Shown here piece after piece: positions 44,554 to 59,373 of a stretch of 64,000 bases of DNA. The notes under the pieces were generated by a model, which did no database searches, had not been told where the DNA came from, and was given only the letters and a program-made list of their open reading frames with translations. Made by a program: the position numbers and the translations under genes. This DNA is from Candidatus Avimuribaculum pullicola (lineage in GTDB: Bacteria; Bacteroidota; Bacteroidia; Bacteroidales; Muribaculaceae): contig DVKC01000041.1 in the NCBI GenBank assembly GCA_018716295.1, forward strand, positions 50,018 through 114,017, written 5' to 3'. How positions within the stretch are numbered: the stretch's first letter is position 1; each line of letters starts with the position of its first letter.

Positions 44554-45576
44554 TTATTTTATAAAACGCAATGCGTCGTTTGCTGTTTTCACGAGGTAAA
44601 CGCCTTTATCGAGTCCTGCAACCGATATGCGAGTTCCCTCTGTGGCAATCACTTTCTGTCCGGCTGTGTTGTAGATGATTGCAAATTCGCTTTGCGGCAA
44701 TACCACTTCCATTGCAGCGCGGTCGTATGTGATATTTCCGTTGGTTGCGCTAGCCAATGATGTCCCAACAGAATCGCCAGCCTTGACCATCAGTTTGTCG
44801 AGGCAGAAACCTGTCATGGTGTTTATGCCCCATGTGCCGATGTCGGTGCTGTTCATTGTGAAATAAATTGATTCCACTTTGCCAAGCGGTGTCAAGTCAA
44901 CATATTTCCACCCCCTGATGGCTTGGAATATGTCGTTGGAATATGTTACCAAGTCCACATCTATTGTTTTCTCGGTTTGGTCGGTAGCCACTCCGTGTAT
45001 GGTGAGTGTGAATTTGTCGCCATTTACAAAGGCTCGTGCAGTTCCGCCGCCATAAAGGCAATTGTAGAATGCAGTGGGGAAATTGGTCACATACACGCCT
45101 ACGGGTTCATGTGCCGCGCCATCGTTGAAGAGGATTTGGCATGAAGGTTCGGCACTCATCATTGTGCTATAATAGCCCACAATGTAAGGCATCGATGCGC
45201 TAACGGTGGCATTCCCGTTTTCATCGGTTAAGATATTTCCATTTTCATCGAGGAGTATCCCGCCGCCAGCCATGCAACCAGCCGAGTATGACCCTTCGTC
45301 GGTCATTGAGGCACTTTTACAAGGTGCAAACCCTTCCCAGTAATTCCAGTCGGCCATGCCCAAATGGCTGAAAATAAATATTTGAGCCTCAAAGAAGTCT
45401 TGTGTGTAGTCGCCATTGCCGTCATACAGCTTGTCCCATGCGCCGTCATCGCCAAACGACAATGTTTCGGGATTGCTTGGCTTGGTCAAGTCGAGCGTGA
45501 TGACATCATCGGCAGCAGCGGCGTTGGCGGCCATCATGGCTGCTGCACAAAGTAAAGCGTAGTTAAAATGTTTCAT
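44554..45576 (-). CDS. DUF4465 secreted protein with T9SS-like C-terminal domain
   Basis: 340 residues; signal peptide MKHFNYALLCAAAMMAANAA. The body shows DUF4465 features: ADWNYWEGFAPCKSAS, a GYY strand, long beta stretches, and GINTMTGFCLDKLMV near residue 260. The last 75 residues form a small beta domain ending GLDKGVYLVKTANDALRFIK, the shape of type A sorting domains recognised by the type IX secretion system. The protein should be exported and anchored or released at the surface. It is alone between polA and rpoC. A -7-like TATTTTTG lies at 45620-45627 on the minus strand. Confidence 0.8.
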   Translation of the reverse strand: MKHFNYALLCAAAMMAANAAAADDVITLDLTKPSNPETLSFGDDGAWDKLYDGNGDYTQDFFEAQIFIFSHLGMADWNYWEGFAPCKSASMTDEGSYSAGCMAGGGILLDENGNILTDENGNATVSASMPYIVGYYSTMMSAEPSCQILFNDGAAHEPVGVYVTNFPTAFYNCLYGGGTARAFVNGDKFTLTIHGVATDQTEKTIDVDLVTYSNDIFQAIRGWKYVDLTPLGKVESIYFTMNSTDIGTWGINTMTGFCLDKLMVKAGDSVGTSLASATNGNITYDRAAMEVVLPQSEFAIIYNTAGQKVIATEGTRISVAGLDKGVYLVKTANDALRFIK

Positions 45577-45724
45577 AAGCAGTTGTTGAATGATTTATTT
45601 GAGTTAAAATTTGAAGTAACAAAAATAAGTCATATTTCTGCCGCTATTCTTAATTCTTGTATGCAAATGTAGTTCAATAGTCCCATAATTGCAAATTATG
45701 GAGCATAATTTGGTAGAAAAGCGA

Positions 45725-45826
45725 CACGGCTCTTTCATTTACCCTCCAATGGGTCTTAAAGTAGATGTAGAATTGCCCTCTAGGGCTTATTTTAAAGACG
45801 ATTTGAGTTTAAATGAAAGAGCCGTG
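45725..45826. mobile_element. Palindromic miniature element, short form (102 bp) with 9-bp target duplication
   Basis: Perfect 17-bp terminal inverted repeats: CACGGCTCTTTCATTTA at 45725-45741 and its complement at 45810-45826. Perfect 9-bp direct repeats, GAAAAGCGA, flank it at 45716-45724 and 45827-45835. The interior is non-coding, with a central GCCCT/AGGGC palindrome. The right duplication is part of the rpoC terminator, so the element landed at the terminator's downstream edge and left it intact. Same family as 1976-2293 and 36546-36649. Confidence 0.88.
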
Positions 45827-45866
45827 GAAAAGCGATGGCCGCATCCTTGGAGGTGCGGCCATCGCT
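45827..45866 (-). terminator. rpoC terminator
   Basis: A perfect 13-bp stem, AGCGATGGCCGCA (45831-45843) with TGCGGCCATCGCT (45854-45866); TTTTC follows on the minus strand. It ends the rplK-rpoC transcription unit. Confidence 0.85.
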
Positions 45867-45892
45867 GTGTTATTGTAAGAGGTTTCGTGTGG

Positions 45893-50182
<4,290 letters not shown>

Positions 50183-50268
50183 AAAATTACAGTTGTATAA
50201 AGAGTTTGGCGACTTTCCCGCCACCGCTGCCTTTATGAGCAGCGGCGCGGGAGTGTGCCGATGTTTTT

Positions 50269-53200
50269 TTATTCTAAGTTGATGCTAAGACCCAATCCGC
50301 GGAGTTCGTGCAGCAGCACGTTAAGCGATTCGGGTATTCCCGGGGTAGGCATTGGTTCGCCCTTCACGATAGCCTCGTAGGCCTTGCTGCGACCTGTAAC
50401 GTCGTCACTCTTGATGGTGAGGATTTCTTGTAGCACGTGTGCTGCGCCGAATGCTTCGAGCGCCCACACTTCCATTTCTCCGAAACGTTGGCCACCGAAT
50501 TGTGCCTTACCTCCCAGAGGCTGCTGGGTGATGAGCGAGTACGGGCCGATGCTACGAGCGTGCATCTTGTCTTCAACCATGTGGCCGAGTTTGAGCATGT
50601 AGGTTACACCCACGGTTGCCGGCTGGTCGAAACGTTCGCCGGTTTCACCATCATAGAGATAGGTCTTGCCATAGCGAGGAAGCCCTGCCTTGTCGGTCCA
50701 TTCGTTGAGGTCGTCGAGGCTTGCACCGTCGAAAATCGGGGTTGCAAATTTCACATCGAGTTCACGTCCTGCCCAGCCCAATACGGCTTCGAAAATCTGC
50801 CCGATGTTCATACGCGAAGGCACACCCAGCGGGTTGAGGACGATATCGACTGGAGTACCGTCGGCAAGGAAAGGCATGTCTTCTTGCCTTACCACGCGCG
50901 ACACGATACCCTTGTTACCGTGGCGTCCTGCCATCTTGTCGCCCACGCCGATTTTGCGTTTCTTGGCAACGTAAACCTTGGCCATCTGCATGATGCCCGA
51001 TGGGAGCTCATCGCCGATTGAGATATCAAATTTTTTGCGGCGCAGTTCGGCATCGATTTCCTTGTATTTGCGCAAGTAGTTGGTAATCATTGCGCGTATC
51101 ATGTCGTTGCGGTGTGCGTCGGTAGTCCACTTGCTCAGGTTGACAGCCTCATAGTTGATGTTGCTGAGTACCTGCATTGAGAATTTGACGCCCTTTGGCA
51201 CCACTTCGGTGTCCATGAAGTCTTTCACGCCTTGCGAAACGCGGTCGCCAATGAGCGTTGAGAGCTTCTGCAACAGCACTTTCTTGAGTGCTTCTTTCTT
51301 TTCGTTGTATTCTTCGTCGAGTTTTACCAATGGGTCTTCGGCATTCTTCGACTTCTTTTTCTTTACGGCACGGGCAAAGAGGTTGGTGCCTATGATGACA
51401 CCCTTGAGTGATGGCGAAGCCTTGAGCGAAGCGTCTTTCACATCGCCAGCCTTGTCGCCAAAGATTGCACGGAGCAACTTCTCTTCGGGGGTCGGGTCAG
51501 ACTCTCCTTTAGGCGTGATTTTGCCGATGAGGATATCGCCTGGCACCACATGTGCGCCGACACGTATAATGCCTCGTTCGTCGAGATCTTTGGTGGCATC
51601 TTCGCTCACGTTTGGAATATCGCTGGTGAGCTCTTCCATTCCGCGCTTGGTTTCGCGCACCTCAAGTGTGTATTCGTCCACATGTACCGAGGTGAGAATG
51701 TCTTCACGCACCATGCGCTCGTTAAGCACGATAGCGTCCTCGTAGTTGTAGCCTTTCCACGGCATGTAGGCAACTTTCAGGTTGCGGCCGATGGCGAGTT
51801 CTCCGTTTTCGGTCGAATAGCCTTCGGTGAGGATGTCACCCTTGTTGACACGTTGCCCCTTGTCGCAGATTGGGCGCAGGTCGATGCTTGTGCTCTGGTT
51901 GGTCTTGCGGAACTTGGGCAAGTGGTATTCCTTGACTGCGCTCTCGAAGCTTACAAATTCCTCGTCCTCGGTGCGGTCGTAGCGAATGCGTATAACGTCG
52001 GCATCGACATATTCTATCACGCCGGCACCTTCAGCCTGTATTTGTGAACGTGAGTCGTAGGCCAATTGTTCTTCGATGCCAGTACCGACGATTGGAGCCT
52101 CGCTGCGCAACAATGGCACAGCCTGGCGCATCATGTTCGATCCCATCAGGGCGCGGTTGGCGTCGTCGTGTTCGAGGAATGGAATCATGGCTGCTGCGAT
52201 AGATGCTATCTGCACTGGCGACACGTCCATGAGTTGCACCTCTCCGGGAGCTACTACCGGGAAGTCGGCATCAAGGCGAGCTTTTACCTTTGTGCGGATA
52301 AATGTGCCGTCGTCGTTGAGCGGCGCATTGCCTTGTGCGATTATTTTGCCCTCTTCCTGTTCGGCGGTGAGATACACCACCTCGTTGTTATTGAGGTTTA
52401 CACGGGCATTTTCTACTGTGCGGTATGGAGTTTCGATGAACCCGAGGTCATTGATTTTGGCATACACGCAGAGCGATGAAATAAGGCCGATGTTAGGGCC
52501 TTCTGGCGTTTCGATAGGACAGAGGCGGCCATAGTGAGTGTAGTGCACGTCGCGCACCTCGAATCCGGCGCGTTCACGCGACAAACCGCCAGGGCCCAGT
52601 GCCGACATACGGCGTTTGTTGGTGATCTCGGCCAGCGGGTTGGTTTGATCCATGAATTGCGACAGTGCGTTGGTGCCGAAGAAAGTGTTTATTACCGACG
52701 ATATAGTCTTTGCATTGATAAGGTCGATAGGGGTGAACACTTCGTTGTCGCGCACGTTCATGCGTTCGCGTATGGTGCGAGCCATGCGGGCAAGGCCCAC
52801 GCCAAACTGGTTGTAGAGTTGCTCGCCCACAGTGCGCACGCGGCGGTTGCTCAAGTGGTCGATGTCGTCAACGTCGGTCTTTGAATTGATAAGGCCGATG
52901 AGATATTTTATGATTTCGATGATGTCGTCGCGTGTAAGCACCTTCACGTCCATCGAAGTGTTGAGGCCCAGCTTCTTGTTTATGCGGAAACGTCCTACTT
53001 CACCCAAGTCGTAACGTTTCTCCGAGAAGAACAGGTTGGTGATTACTTCGCGTGCGCTGGCATCGTCCGGTGGTTCGGCGTTGCGCAATTGCCGATATAT
53101 GTAGTTCACCGCCTCTTTTTCAGAGTTGGTGGTATCCTTTTGCAGAGTGTTGAAAATTATAGCGTAGTCGCCCGTGTTGGCATCTTCGCGGTGCAGCAAT

Positions 53201-54075
53201 ATAGTCTGCACGTTCGAGTCGAGTATTTCCTCGATGTTTTCTTCTTGGATGACAGTGTCGCGGTCGATGATAATGTCGTTACGCTCGATAGAAACCACCT
53301 CGCCAGTGTCTTCGTCCACGAAGTCCTCGACCCACGTTTTCAGCACACGTGCGGCGAGCTTGCGTCCGACCACTTTCTTGAGGTTGGTCTTGTTCACTTT
53401 TATTTCTTCGGCCAGTCCGAAAATTTCGATGATGTCCTTGTCGCTTTCCAGCCCGATAGCGCGCAACAACGTCGTAACCGGCAATTTTTTCTTGCGGTCG
53501 ATGTAGGCATACATCACGTTGTTGATGTCGGTGGCAAATTCAATCCACGAGCCACGGAACGGGATAATGCGAGCCGAATAGAGCTTTGTCCCGTTGGAGT
53601 GAGTGCTTTGCCCGAAGAACACGCCTGGCGAGCGGTGCAGCTGCGACACCACCACGCGCTCGGCACCGTTTATAACGAAAGTGCCCTTGTCGGTCATGTA
53701 GGGGATAGGACCCAGGTAAACGTCTTGCACCACCGTGTCGAAGTCCTCGTGGTCGGGGTCGGTGCAATACAGTTTCATTTTTGCCTTCAGCGGAACGCTG
53801 TAGGTAAGTCCACGTTCGAGGCATTCCTCGATGGTGTAGCGTGGCGGGTCGATGTAGTAGTCAAGGAATTCGAGTACAAAGTTGTTGCGAGTGTCCGCAA
53901 TAGGGAAATTCTCGGCAAAAACCTTATAGAGTCCCTCGTTTTTTCTCTTCTCAGTCGGAGTATCTAATTGCAGAAAATCTCTGAACGACTTTAATTGCAC
54001 CTCAAGAAAGTCGGGGTAAGGTAACGGGTTCTTGACCGATGCGAAATTAACACGTGGTTTTTTTGTAACTGACAT
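50269..54075 (-). CDS. rpoB: DNA-directed RNA polymerase subunit beta
   Basis: 1268 residues, normal for Bacteroidota. The rifampicin region reads [20 protein letters not shown] then [18 protein letters not shown] sequence (here [13 protein letters not shown]), with no familiar resistance change by eye. Further landmarks are [32 protein letters not shown] (catalytic-centre Lys) and the C-terminal [21 protein letters not shown]. It forms the catalytic core with beta'. It starts 102 bases after rplL, past an attenuator-like hairpin. Confidence 0.98.
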   Translation of the reverse strand: MSVTKKPRVNFASVKNPLPYPDFLEVQLKSFRDFLQLDTPTEKRKNEGLYKVFAENFPIADTRNNFVLEFLDYYIDPPRYTIEECLERGLTYSVPLKAKMKLYCTDPDHEDFDTVVQDVYLGPIPYMTDKGTFVINGAERVVVSQLHRSPGVFFGQSTHSNGTKLYSARIIPFRGSWIEFATDINNVMYAYIDRKKKLPVTTLLRAIGLESDKDIIEIFGLAEEIKVNKTNLKKVVGRKLAARVLKTWVEDFVDEDTGEVVSIERNDIIIDRDTVIQEENIEEILDSNVQTILLHREDANTGDYAIIFNTLQKDTTNSEKEAVNYIYRQLRNAEPPDDASAREVITNLFFSEKRYDLGEVGRFRINKKLGLNTSMDVKVLTRDDIIEIIKYLIGLINSKTDVDDIDHLSNRRVRTVGEQLYNQFGVGLARMARTIRERMNVRDNEVFTPIDLINAKTISSVINTFFGTNALSQFMDQTNPLAEITNKRRMSALGPGGLSRERAGFEVRDVHYTHYGRLCPIETPEGPNIGLISSLCVYAKINDLGFIETPYRTVENARVNLNNNEVVYLTAEQEEGKIIAQGNAPLNDDGTFIRTKVKARLDADFPVVAPGEVQLMDVSPVQIASIAAAMIPFLEHDDANRALMGSNMMRQAVPLLRSEAPIVGTGIEEQLAYDSRSQIQAEGAGVIEYVDADVIRIRYDRTEDEEFVSFESAVKEYHLPKFRKTNQSTSIDLRPICDKGQRVNKGDILTEGYSTENGELAIGRNLKVAYMPWKGYNYEDAIVLNERMVREDILTSVHVDEYTLEVRETKRGMEELTSDIPNVSEDATKDLDERGIIRVGAHVVPGDILIGKITPKGESDPTPEEKLLRAIFGDKAGDVKDASLKASPSLKGVIIGTNLFARAVKKKKSKNAEDPLVKLDEEYNEKKEALKKVLLQKLSTLIGDRVSQGVKDFMDTEVVPKGVKFSMQVLSNINYEAVNLSKWTTDAHRNDMIRAMITNYLRKYKEIDAELRRKKFDISIGDELPSGIMQMAKVYVAKKRKIGVGDKMAGRHGNKGIVSRVVRQEDMPFLADGTPVDIVLNPLGVPSRMNIGQIFEAVLGWAGRELDVKFATPIFDGASLDDLNEWTDKAGLPRYGKTYLYDGETGERFDQPATVGVTYMLKLGHMVEDKMHARSIGPYSLITQQPLGGKAQFGGQRFGEMEVWALEAFGAAHVLQEILTIKSDDVTGRSKAYEAIVKGEPMPTPGIPESLNVLLHELRGLGLSINLE

Positions 54076-54119
54076 TGAAAAAATAAATTAAGTGAACTCA
54101 AATTTAAAAAGACACGAAA

Positions 54120-54155
54120 AGGTTAAGAATCGACTTAACAGGGGATTCTTAACCT
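54120..54155 (-). terminator. Attenuator-like hairpin between rplL and rpoB
   Basis: A perfect 12-bp stem, AGGTTAAGAATC (54120-54131) with GATTCTTAACCT (54144-54155), followed by TTTTCG on the minus strand. Partial termination here would set the excess of L7/L12 over RNA polymerase; that role is known in other bacteria and inferred here. Confidence 0.7.
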
Positions 54156-54177
54156 ATATACCTGATAGACAGGAATG

Positions 54178-54552
54178 TTATTTAAGTTCAACTTCAGCTC
54201 CTGCTTCTTCGAGTTGCTTCTTGATGTCCTCAGCTTCAGCCTTGGCAACGCCTTCCTTAACATTGCTTGGTGCGCCGTCAACCAATTCCTTAGCTTCCTT
54301 CAAGCCCAGGCCAGTGATAGCCCTTACGACCTTGATGACGTTGATCTTGTTGGCACCAGCGGCTTTCAAAACTACGTCAAACGAAGTCTTTTCTTCTTCA
54401 GCGGGAGCGCCGGCAGCAGGACCAGCAGCGACAGCAACAGCTGCAGCAGCGGGTTCGATGCCATAATCTTCCTTCAGTATTTTTGCAAGTTCATTAACTT
54501 CAGTAACGGTGAGATTTACCAATTGTTCTGCAAAAGCTTTCAAATCTGCCAT
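54178..54552 (-). CDS. rplL: 50S ribosomal protein bL12 (L7/L12)
   Basis: 124 residues. The N-terminal dimerisation helices ([20 protein letters not shown]) are followed by an Ala/Gly/Pro-rich hinge. The C-terminal factor-binding domain reads [41 protein letters not shown]. It forms the flexible stalk that recruits translation factors. It follows rplJ by 32 bases. Confidence 0.97.
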   Translation of the reverse strand: MADLKAFAEQLVNLTVTEVNELAKILKEDYGIEPAAAAVAVAAGPAAGAPAEEEKTSFDVVLKAAGANKINVIKVVRAITGLGLKEAKELVDGAPSNVKEGVAKAEAEDIKKQLEEAGAEVELK

Positions 54553-54584
54553 TGTTGTATGATTTAGTTTGTTTGTTTTTTAAT

Positions 54585-55106
54585 TTATTGTTCTTTTTTA
54601 GATAAAGTTTCAAGTATTCCATGAAGCTTTGTCCCTGAAGATTGCAAAGCCGAGATAACGTTCTTGGCAGGCGATTGCAACAGTGCGATAACGTCGGCGA
54701 TAAGTTCGTTTTTGCTCTTGAGGCTTGCAAGGAGTTCGAGCTGGTCGGCACCATAGACGCATCCTTCAACGTAAGCTGCTTTCAATGTAGGCAACTTGTC
54801 GTCTTTCTTGACGAAGTCTTTCAACAGCTTGGCAGGGGCATTGCCCGTGTTGCTAAGCATGAGTGATGTCGAGCCTTTCAATACTGGGAAAAGTCCGCTG
54901 TAGTCCACTCCGCTTTGTTCCATTGCTTTCTTGAGCAATGTGTTCTTTACAACAAACAGCTTGATGCCGCTGTTGAAGCAAGCACGGCGCAGTGCGCTGG
55001 TCTTTTCGGCGTTAAGCCCGGTGGTTTCGGTCAAGTACAAGCAGCTATATTCCTGCAATGCCTTGCCTATCTCTTCTATAACAGTATATTTATCTTCCTT
55101 TCTCAT
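54585..55106 (-). CDS. rplJ: 50S ribosomal protein uL10
   Basis: 173 residues with the uL10 start MRKEDKYTVIEEIGKALQEY and the rRNA-binding alpha/beta domain (VVKNTLLKKAMEQ, GSTSLMLS). The C-terminal helices (NVISALQSSGTKLHGILETL) bind L7/L12 dimers. Only 17 bases separate it from rplA, too little for a full L10 leader structure between these two genes. Confidence 0.96.
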   Translation of the reverse strand: MRKEDKYTVIEEIGKALQEYSCLYLTETTGLNAEKTSALRRACFNSGIKLFVVKNTLLKKAMEQSGVDYSGLFPVLKGSTSLMLSNTGNAPAKLLKDFVKKDDKLPTLKAAYVEGCVYGADQLELLASLKSKNELIADVIALLQSPAKNVISALQSSGTKLHGILETLSKKEQ

Positions 55107-55123
55107 TTTGTTTCGATCTTTAA

Positions 55124-55816
55124 TTATTCAGCTGCCTTTGTGTCAACTTTTATACCGGGACTCATTGTACTTGAAAGATAAATGCTCTTGATATAGGTTC
55201 CCTTCGCGGTGGCTGGTTTCAGCTTGATGAGCGTGTTCACAAACTCGCGTGCATTGTCGAATATTTGCTCGGGAGTGAACGAAACCTTGCCTATCGAAGT
55301 GTGTACGATACCATTCTTATCGACCTTGAAGTCGATCTTGCCTTGTTTTACTTCCTTGATTGCTTTTGCCACGTCCATGGTCACGGTGCCGCTCTTTGGG
55401 TTAGGCATCAAGCCACGTGGGCCAAGTATCCTTGCCACTTGTCCGAGCTTGCCCATTACGGCAGGTTGAGCAATGACAACATCAATGTCGGTCCAGCCGC
55501 CTTTGATTTTGTCGATGTACTCTTCCAAGCCGGCATAATCGGCACCAGCTTCGAGTGCGGCAGAAACGGCATCGGGGTTGCAGACGCAAAGCACGCGTAC
55601 CTGCTTGCCAGTACCATGAGGGAGCGACACAGTGCCGCGTACCATCTGGTTGGCCTTGCGGGGATCTACGCCTAAGCGTACATCGATATCAACCGAAGCG
55701 TCGAATTTTGTGAAAGTAATTTCTTTTACTAATCCTGCAGCTTCCCTAAGAGTGTAAACCTTCCCCGCTTCAATCTTGGAATTTACTAACTTTTGATTTT
55801 TTGTAAGTTTAGCCAT
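55124..55816 (-). CDS. rplA: 50S ribosomal protein uL1
   Basis: 230 residues, standard length. [20 protein letters not shown] and [21 protein letters not shown] sequence (here KQVRVLCVC) form domain [17 protein letters not shown] is the rRNA-binding hallmark near residue 130. uL1 forms the E-site stalk and in many bacteria represses its own operon by binding the rplK leader. 14 bases after rplK. Confidence 0.97.
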   Translation of the reverse strand: MAKLTKNQKLVNSKIEAGKVYTLREAAGLVKEITFTKFDASVDIDVRLGVDPRKANQMVRGTVSLPHGTGKQVRVLCVCNPDAVSAALEAGADYAGLEEYIDKIKGGWTDIDVVIAQPAVMGKLGQVARILGPRGLMPNPKSGTVTMDVAKAIKEVKQGKIDFKVDKNGIVHTSIGKVSFTPEQIFDNAREFVNTLIKLKPATAKGTYIKSIYLSSTMSPGIKVDTKAAE

Positions 55817-55830
55817 GATGAAATTGAAGT

Positions 55831-56274
55831 TTAAATGTTTTCAGGGAACGAACCCTTTACAGTGATACCCATGCTTCTCGCTGTTCCTGCGACCATTCGC
55901 ATAGCCGAGTCTAAAGTAAAACAGTTCAAATCAGGCATTTTGTCAGCGGCAATAGCCTTCACCTGTTCCCATGTGATTTCGGCCACCTTGTTGCGGTTTG
56001 GCTGAGCCGAGCCGCTCTTGAGCTTTGTGGCTTCTTTCAGTTGTACAGGCACTGGAGGTGTCTTTACAATGAAGTCAAAGCTCTTGTCGGTGTAGTAGGT
56101 GATAACCACCGGCAACACCTTTCCAGCCTTGTCCTGGGTGCGGGCGTTGAATTGCTTGCAAAATTCCATGATGTTGATACCCTTAGAACCGAGTGCAGGT
56201 CCTACTGGCGGTGAAGGATTGGCTGCTCCACCTTTAATCTGCAATTTGATCTGTCCAGCAATTTCTTTAGCCAT
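55831..56274 (-). CDS. rplK: 50S ribosomal protein uL11
   Basis: 147 residues. The N-terminal domain with the proline-rich loop ([24 protein letters not shown]) and the C-terminal rRNA-binding domain ([28 protein letters not shown] helix) are complete. It binds the GTPase centre of 23S rRNA. 74 bases separate it from nusG; uL1 autoregulation would act here. Confidence 0.97.
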   Translation of the reverse strand: MAKEIAGQIKLQIKGGAANPSPPVGPALGSKGINIMEFCKQFNARTQDKAGKVLPVVITYYTDKSFDFIVKTPPVPVQLKEATKLKSGSAQPNRNKVAEITWEQVKAIAADKMPDLNCFTLDSAMRMVAGTARSMGITVKGSFPENI

Positions 56275-56348
56275 TTTTGTTTTTTGTTTTATTGTTTAAA
56301 CAAACGTTTGTGGGATTGGCTTGTGCGGCCGTAACATTCCGCTTCGGC

Positions 56349-56903
56349 TTATTCCCGCTCTACTTGGGAATTGTCCAACTCAAGAGGCGTTTTACGCCCG
56401 AAGACCTTTACCATCACTTTCAACTTGCGCTTCTCGCGGTTCACCTCTTCGATTTCGCCCGTGAAGCCGCTGAAAGGCCCATAGTTCACCTTGACCATTT
56501 CGCCCACGATGTAGTCGTTCATGCCGTCGCCCTCGCCTTCGCTCTGCTCGTCGGCAGCTCCCAGCATACGGGCGACATCGGCTTCACGTATCGGCTCGGG
56601 CATTCCGTTTTTGTCCTTGCCGTGCAGGAAGTCGATGACGTTGGTGGTGTTGCGCAACTCATGTATCACCTCGCCTGTGAGGATTGCTTCCACAAACACG
56701 TAGCCCGAGTAGAGGTTTCGTTCTTTGATAACCTTCTTCCCGTTGCGTGTGGTGTAAACTTTCTCGGTAGGAATCAACACTTGCGAAACATATTTGCCAA
56801 GGTCGGTGTTTTTGCATGATGCGTCAAGCACTTCTTTCACCTTTGCTTCCTTGCCAGATATGGCCCTGAGCACATACCACCTCTTTTTCGGTTCGTCTGC
56901 CAT
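56349..56903 (-). CDS. nusG: Transcription termination/antitermination protein NusG
   Basis: 184 residues. The NGN domain starts KRWYVLRAISGKEAKVKE and includes RNLYSGYVFVEA. An acidic Gly/Glu linker (DEQSEGEGDG) precedes the C-terminal KOW domain (GEMVKVNYGPFSGFTGEIEE). NusG links RNA polymerase to Rho or to the ribosome. It lies 62 bases after secE in the classical secE-nusG-rplK order. Confidence 0.95.
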   Translation of the reverse strand: MADEPKKRWYVLRAISGKEAKVKEVLDASCKNTDLGKYVSQVLIPTEKVYTTRNGKKVIKERNLYSGYVFVEAILTGEVIHELRNTTNVIDFLHGKDKNGMPEPIREADVARMLGAADEQSEGEGDGMNDYIVGEMVKVNYGPFSGFTGEIEEVNREKRKLKVMVKVFGRKTPLELDNSQVERE

Positions 56904-56965
56904 GTTTTGTAATCTACTTCTTAGGGGGAAATTGTTTTGGTTGTGGGAGATAGCACATCACTCCA

Positions 56966-57169
56966 TTAGAACAGCGCGAAGCCGTTGTAGATAATGTGCA
57001 TAACGCGGTCAATGACCGTGTCCATGATGAAGATACCGATGGCAATAATGATGGAAGCTACCATGACTACCACCGTGCTATCGGCCAATTGGCTCTTAGT
57101 TGGCCAAGAAGTCTTATAACGAAGTTCGTTATAAGAATCCTCGATATCCTGAAGTATTTTGAGTTTCAT
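56966..57169 (-). CDS. secE: Preprotein translocase subunit SecE
   Basis: 67 residues: an amphipathic helix with the conserved SYNELRYKTSWPTKSQL, then one membrane helix (STVVVMVASIIIAIGIFIMDTV). SecE clamps the two halves of SecY. It is short, as in most bacteria outside the enterics. It lies between tRNA-Trp and nusG, the usual place in Bacteroidota. Confidence 0.94.
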   Translation of the reverse strand: MKLKILQDIEDSYNELRYKTSWPTKSQLADSTVVVMVASIIIAIGIFIMDTVIDRVMHIIYNGFALF

Positions 57170-57186
57170 ATTTTTATTGATTTTGG

Positions 57187-57259
57187 CACGGGAAGAGAGA
57201 CTCGAACTCCCGACACCTGGTTTTGGAGACCAGTGCTCTACCGACTGAGCTATTCCCGT
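57187..57259 (-). tRNA. tRNA-Trp (anticodon CCA)
   Basis: 73 bases; acceptor ACGGGAA/TTCCCGT, anticodon loop CTCCAAA on a CTGGT/ACCAG stem, T-loop TTCGAGT, discriminator G. Located between tuf and secE. Confidence 0.95.
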
Positions 57260-57364
57260 ATATTACCAGTTATGCGTCTTTGCCGTTTGTTGTCGCGCCG
57301 CTGTGGCGCATAACTGGTTTTGTGTTTATTTTGCTGCTATCCCGTAATGGGACAGGTGGCAAGA

Positions 57365-58555
57365 TTAGTCAAGGATTTCGGTGATTTGACCCGAACCAAC
57401 GGTGCGGCCACCTTCACGGATAGCGAAACGCAGACCCTTGTCGCAAGCTACCGGAGTGATGAGCTTAACCTTGATTTCAACGTTATCGCCCGGCATTACC
57501 ATTTCTACGCCTTCGGGGAGGGTGATTTCACCTGTCACGTCGAGTGTGCGGATGTAGAATTGAGGACGATAGTGGTTGTGGAACGGAGTGTGGCGACCAC
57601 CTTCTTCTTTCTTCAATACGTAGATCGAAGCCTTGAATTCAGAGTGAGGTTTAACAACACCCGGGTGGCAAAGTACCATACCGCGCTTGATTTCGTTCTT
57701 GTCGATACCACGGAGGAGCAGACCTACGTTGTCGCCAGCTTCACCTGTGTCAAGAATCTTGCGGAACATTTCAACACCGGTAACAACCGATTTCTTGTCG
57801 GCACCAAGACCCATGATTTGAACTTCGTCGCCAACCTTTACAACGCCAGTTTCGATACGGCCAGTAGCAACAGTACCACGACCAGTGATTGAGAACACGT
57901 CTTCAACAGGCATCAAGAAAGGTTTGTCGATGTCGCGCGGAGGAAGTGGAATCCAGTTGTCAACAGCATCCATCAACTCCATAACCTTTTCAACCCATTG
58001 GGGTTCGCCGTTCAAAGCACCGAGTGCCGAGCCGCGGATGATAGGAGTGTTGTCGCCGTCATAGTCGTATGACGAAAGGAGTTCGCGCATTTCCATTTCA
58101 ACGAGTTCGAACATTTCGGGATCGTCCACCATGTCGCACTTGTTGAGGAATACAACCAAGCGAGGAACGTTTACTTGGCGAGCCAAGAGGATGTGTTCAC
58201 GGGTTTGGGGCATTGGACCGTCGGTAGCAGCAACTACGATGATTGCGCCGTCCATTTGAGCAGCACCAGTTACCATGTTCTTTACATAGTCGGCGTGTCC
58301 CGGGCAGTCAACGTGTGCATAGTGGCGGTTCTTTGTTTCATACTCTACGTGAGAGGTGTTGATAGTGATACCGCGTTCCTTTTCTTCGGGAGCGTTGTCG
58401 ATTTGGTCAAACGACTTTGCACCTTCCGACGAGAAGCCTGCATCGTGCAGAACCTTGGTGATAGCAGCGGTAAGGGTAGTTTTACCGTGGTCAACGTGGC
58501 CGATAGTACCAATGTTAACGTGCGGCTTGGTCCTTTCGAATTTCTCTTTTGCCAT
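57365..58555 (-). CDS. tuf: Elongation factor Tu
   Basis: 396 residues. G1 GHVDHGKT, the switch I region [15 protein letters not shown]3 [12 protein letters not shown]4 NKCD and G5 near RGSALGAL are all intact. Domains II and III follow with the usual [13 protein letters not shown] and the C-terminal [19 protein letters not shown]. It delivers aminoacyl-tRNA to the ribosome. Flanked by tRNA-Thr upstream and tRNA-Trp downstream, all on the minus strand. Confidence 0.98.
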   Translation of the reverse strand: MAKEKFERTKPHVNIGTIGHVDHGKTTLTAAITKVLHDAGFSSEGAKSFDQIDNAPEEKERGITINTSHVEYETKNRHYAHVDCPGHADYVKNMVTGAAQMDGAIIVVAATDGPMPQTREHILLARQVNVPRLVVFLNKCDMVDDPEMFELVEMEMRELLSSYDYDGDNTPIIRGSALGALNGEPQWVEKVMELMDAVDNWIPLPPRDIDKPFLMPVEDVFSITGRGTVATGRIETGVVKVGDEVQIMGLGADKKSVVTGVEMFRKILDTGEAGDNVGLLLRGIDKNEIKRGMVLCHPGVVKPHSEFKASIYVLKKEEGGRHTPFHNHYRPQFYIRTLDVTGEITLPEGVEMVMPGDNVEIKVKLITPVACDKGLRFAIREGGRTVGSGQITEILD

Positions 58556-58655
58556 AACTGTTATTTTTTTATATTAATGATTAACTCGTTTGTGTTATAT
58601 ATTTTTCCTTTCTACCCAAAATGCCGCACACTAAGAGCGGCATAGTTGGTTTTAG

Positions 58656-58727
<72 letters not shown>

Positions 58728-58750
58728 GTTTTATGTTGTTTTTGTCTTTG

Positions 58751-58823
58751 AGCGGAAGACGAGGCTCAAACTCGCGACCCTCAGCTTGGAAGGCTGATGC
58801 TCTATCAACTGAGCTACTTCCGC
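58751..58823 (-). tRNA. tRNA-Gly (anticodon TCC)
   Basis: 73 bases; acceptor GCGGAAG/CTTCCGC, anticodon loop CTTCCAA on TCAGC/GCTGA. Confidence 0.94.
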
Positions 58824-58857
58824 AATTGTGCAACTACCGCAGGGGCTTTATTGCTTG

Positions 58858-58940
58858 TGGGTGGTGATGGATTCGAACCACCGAAGTCGAAAGACAGCTG
58901 AGTTACAGTCAGCCCCATTTGGCCACTCTGGAAACCACCC
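58858..58940 (-). tRNA. tRNA-Tyr (anticodon GTA)
   Basis: 83 bases with a class II variable arm; acceptor GGGTGGT/ACCACCC, anticodon loop CTGTAAC on GCTGA/TCAGC, discriminator A. Confidence 0.94.
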
Positions 58941-58960
58941 TTTGGCTTTTGCTTGCTTTG

Positions 58961-59034
58961 AGCCTCTTGTCGGATTCGAACCAACGACCCCGAGATTACA
59001 AATCACGTGCTCTGGCCAACTGAGCTAAAGAGGC
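58961..59034 (-). tRNA. tRNA-Thr (anticodon TGT)
   Basis: 74 bases; acceptor GCCTCTT/AAGAGGC, anticodon loop TTTGTAA. The anticodon stem CGTGA/TCTCG has a T-T mismatch at pair 29-41. First gene of the tRNA-tuf cluster. Confidence 0.92.
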
Positions 59035-59087
59035 ATTGTTTATCTCTTCGCCCTTCCGACATCAAGTGTTTAGGGCTTTAAGCGGTG

Positions 59088-59117
59088 CAAAGTTACGTAC
59101 ATTTTTTGAATTACAAA
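59088..59117 (-). promoter_or_regulatory. Promoter of the tRNA-tuf cluster
   Basis: Minus strand: TTTG (complement of 59114-59117), an 18-base spacer, and TAACTTTG (complement of 59088-59095). Start near 59081, about 47 bases before tRNA-Thr(TGT). Confidence 0.6.
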
Positions 59118-59289
59118 ATTTTCGCTCTTCTTTTTTCAAAATATTTTTTGCCCGATTGCTGAATTGCCGTGTAAATCAGCGGTTTTGTCGCGTAAATTAT
59201 TTTTTGCTTTTTTGCGATATTGCTGTGTGGTTTTGCCAAGCAAAGGTGTGTTCCCTGTTTGAGTTGATAAAAGGCGCGTATAAACAAGT

Positions 59290-59339
59290 GGCTTCGAAGG
59301 TGCCACACGCAATGGTTGTGTTGTGGCATCTCCGAAGCC
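59290..59339. repeat. REP-like palindrome, copy 4
   Basis: GGCTTCGAAGGTGCCACA (59290-59307) pairs with the complement at 59322-59339 (16 of 18). The right arm keeps the exact core GGCATCTCCGAAGCC. Located after the stop of the secreted protein gene. Confidence 0.78.
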
Positions 59340-59373
59340 GTGTTCTCGCTTGTTTAAAAGCGGGGGTGTACTC

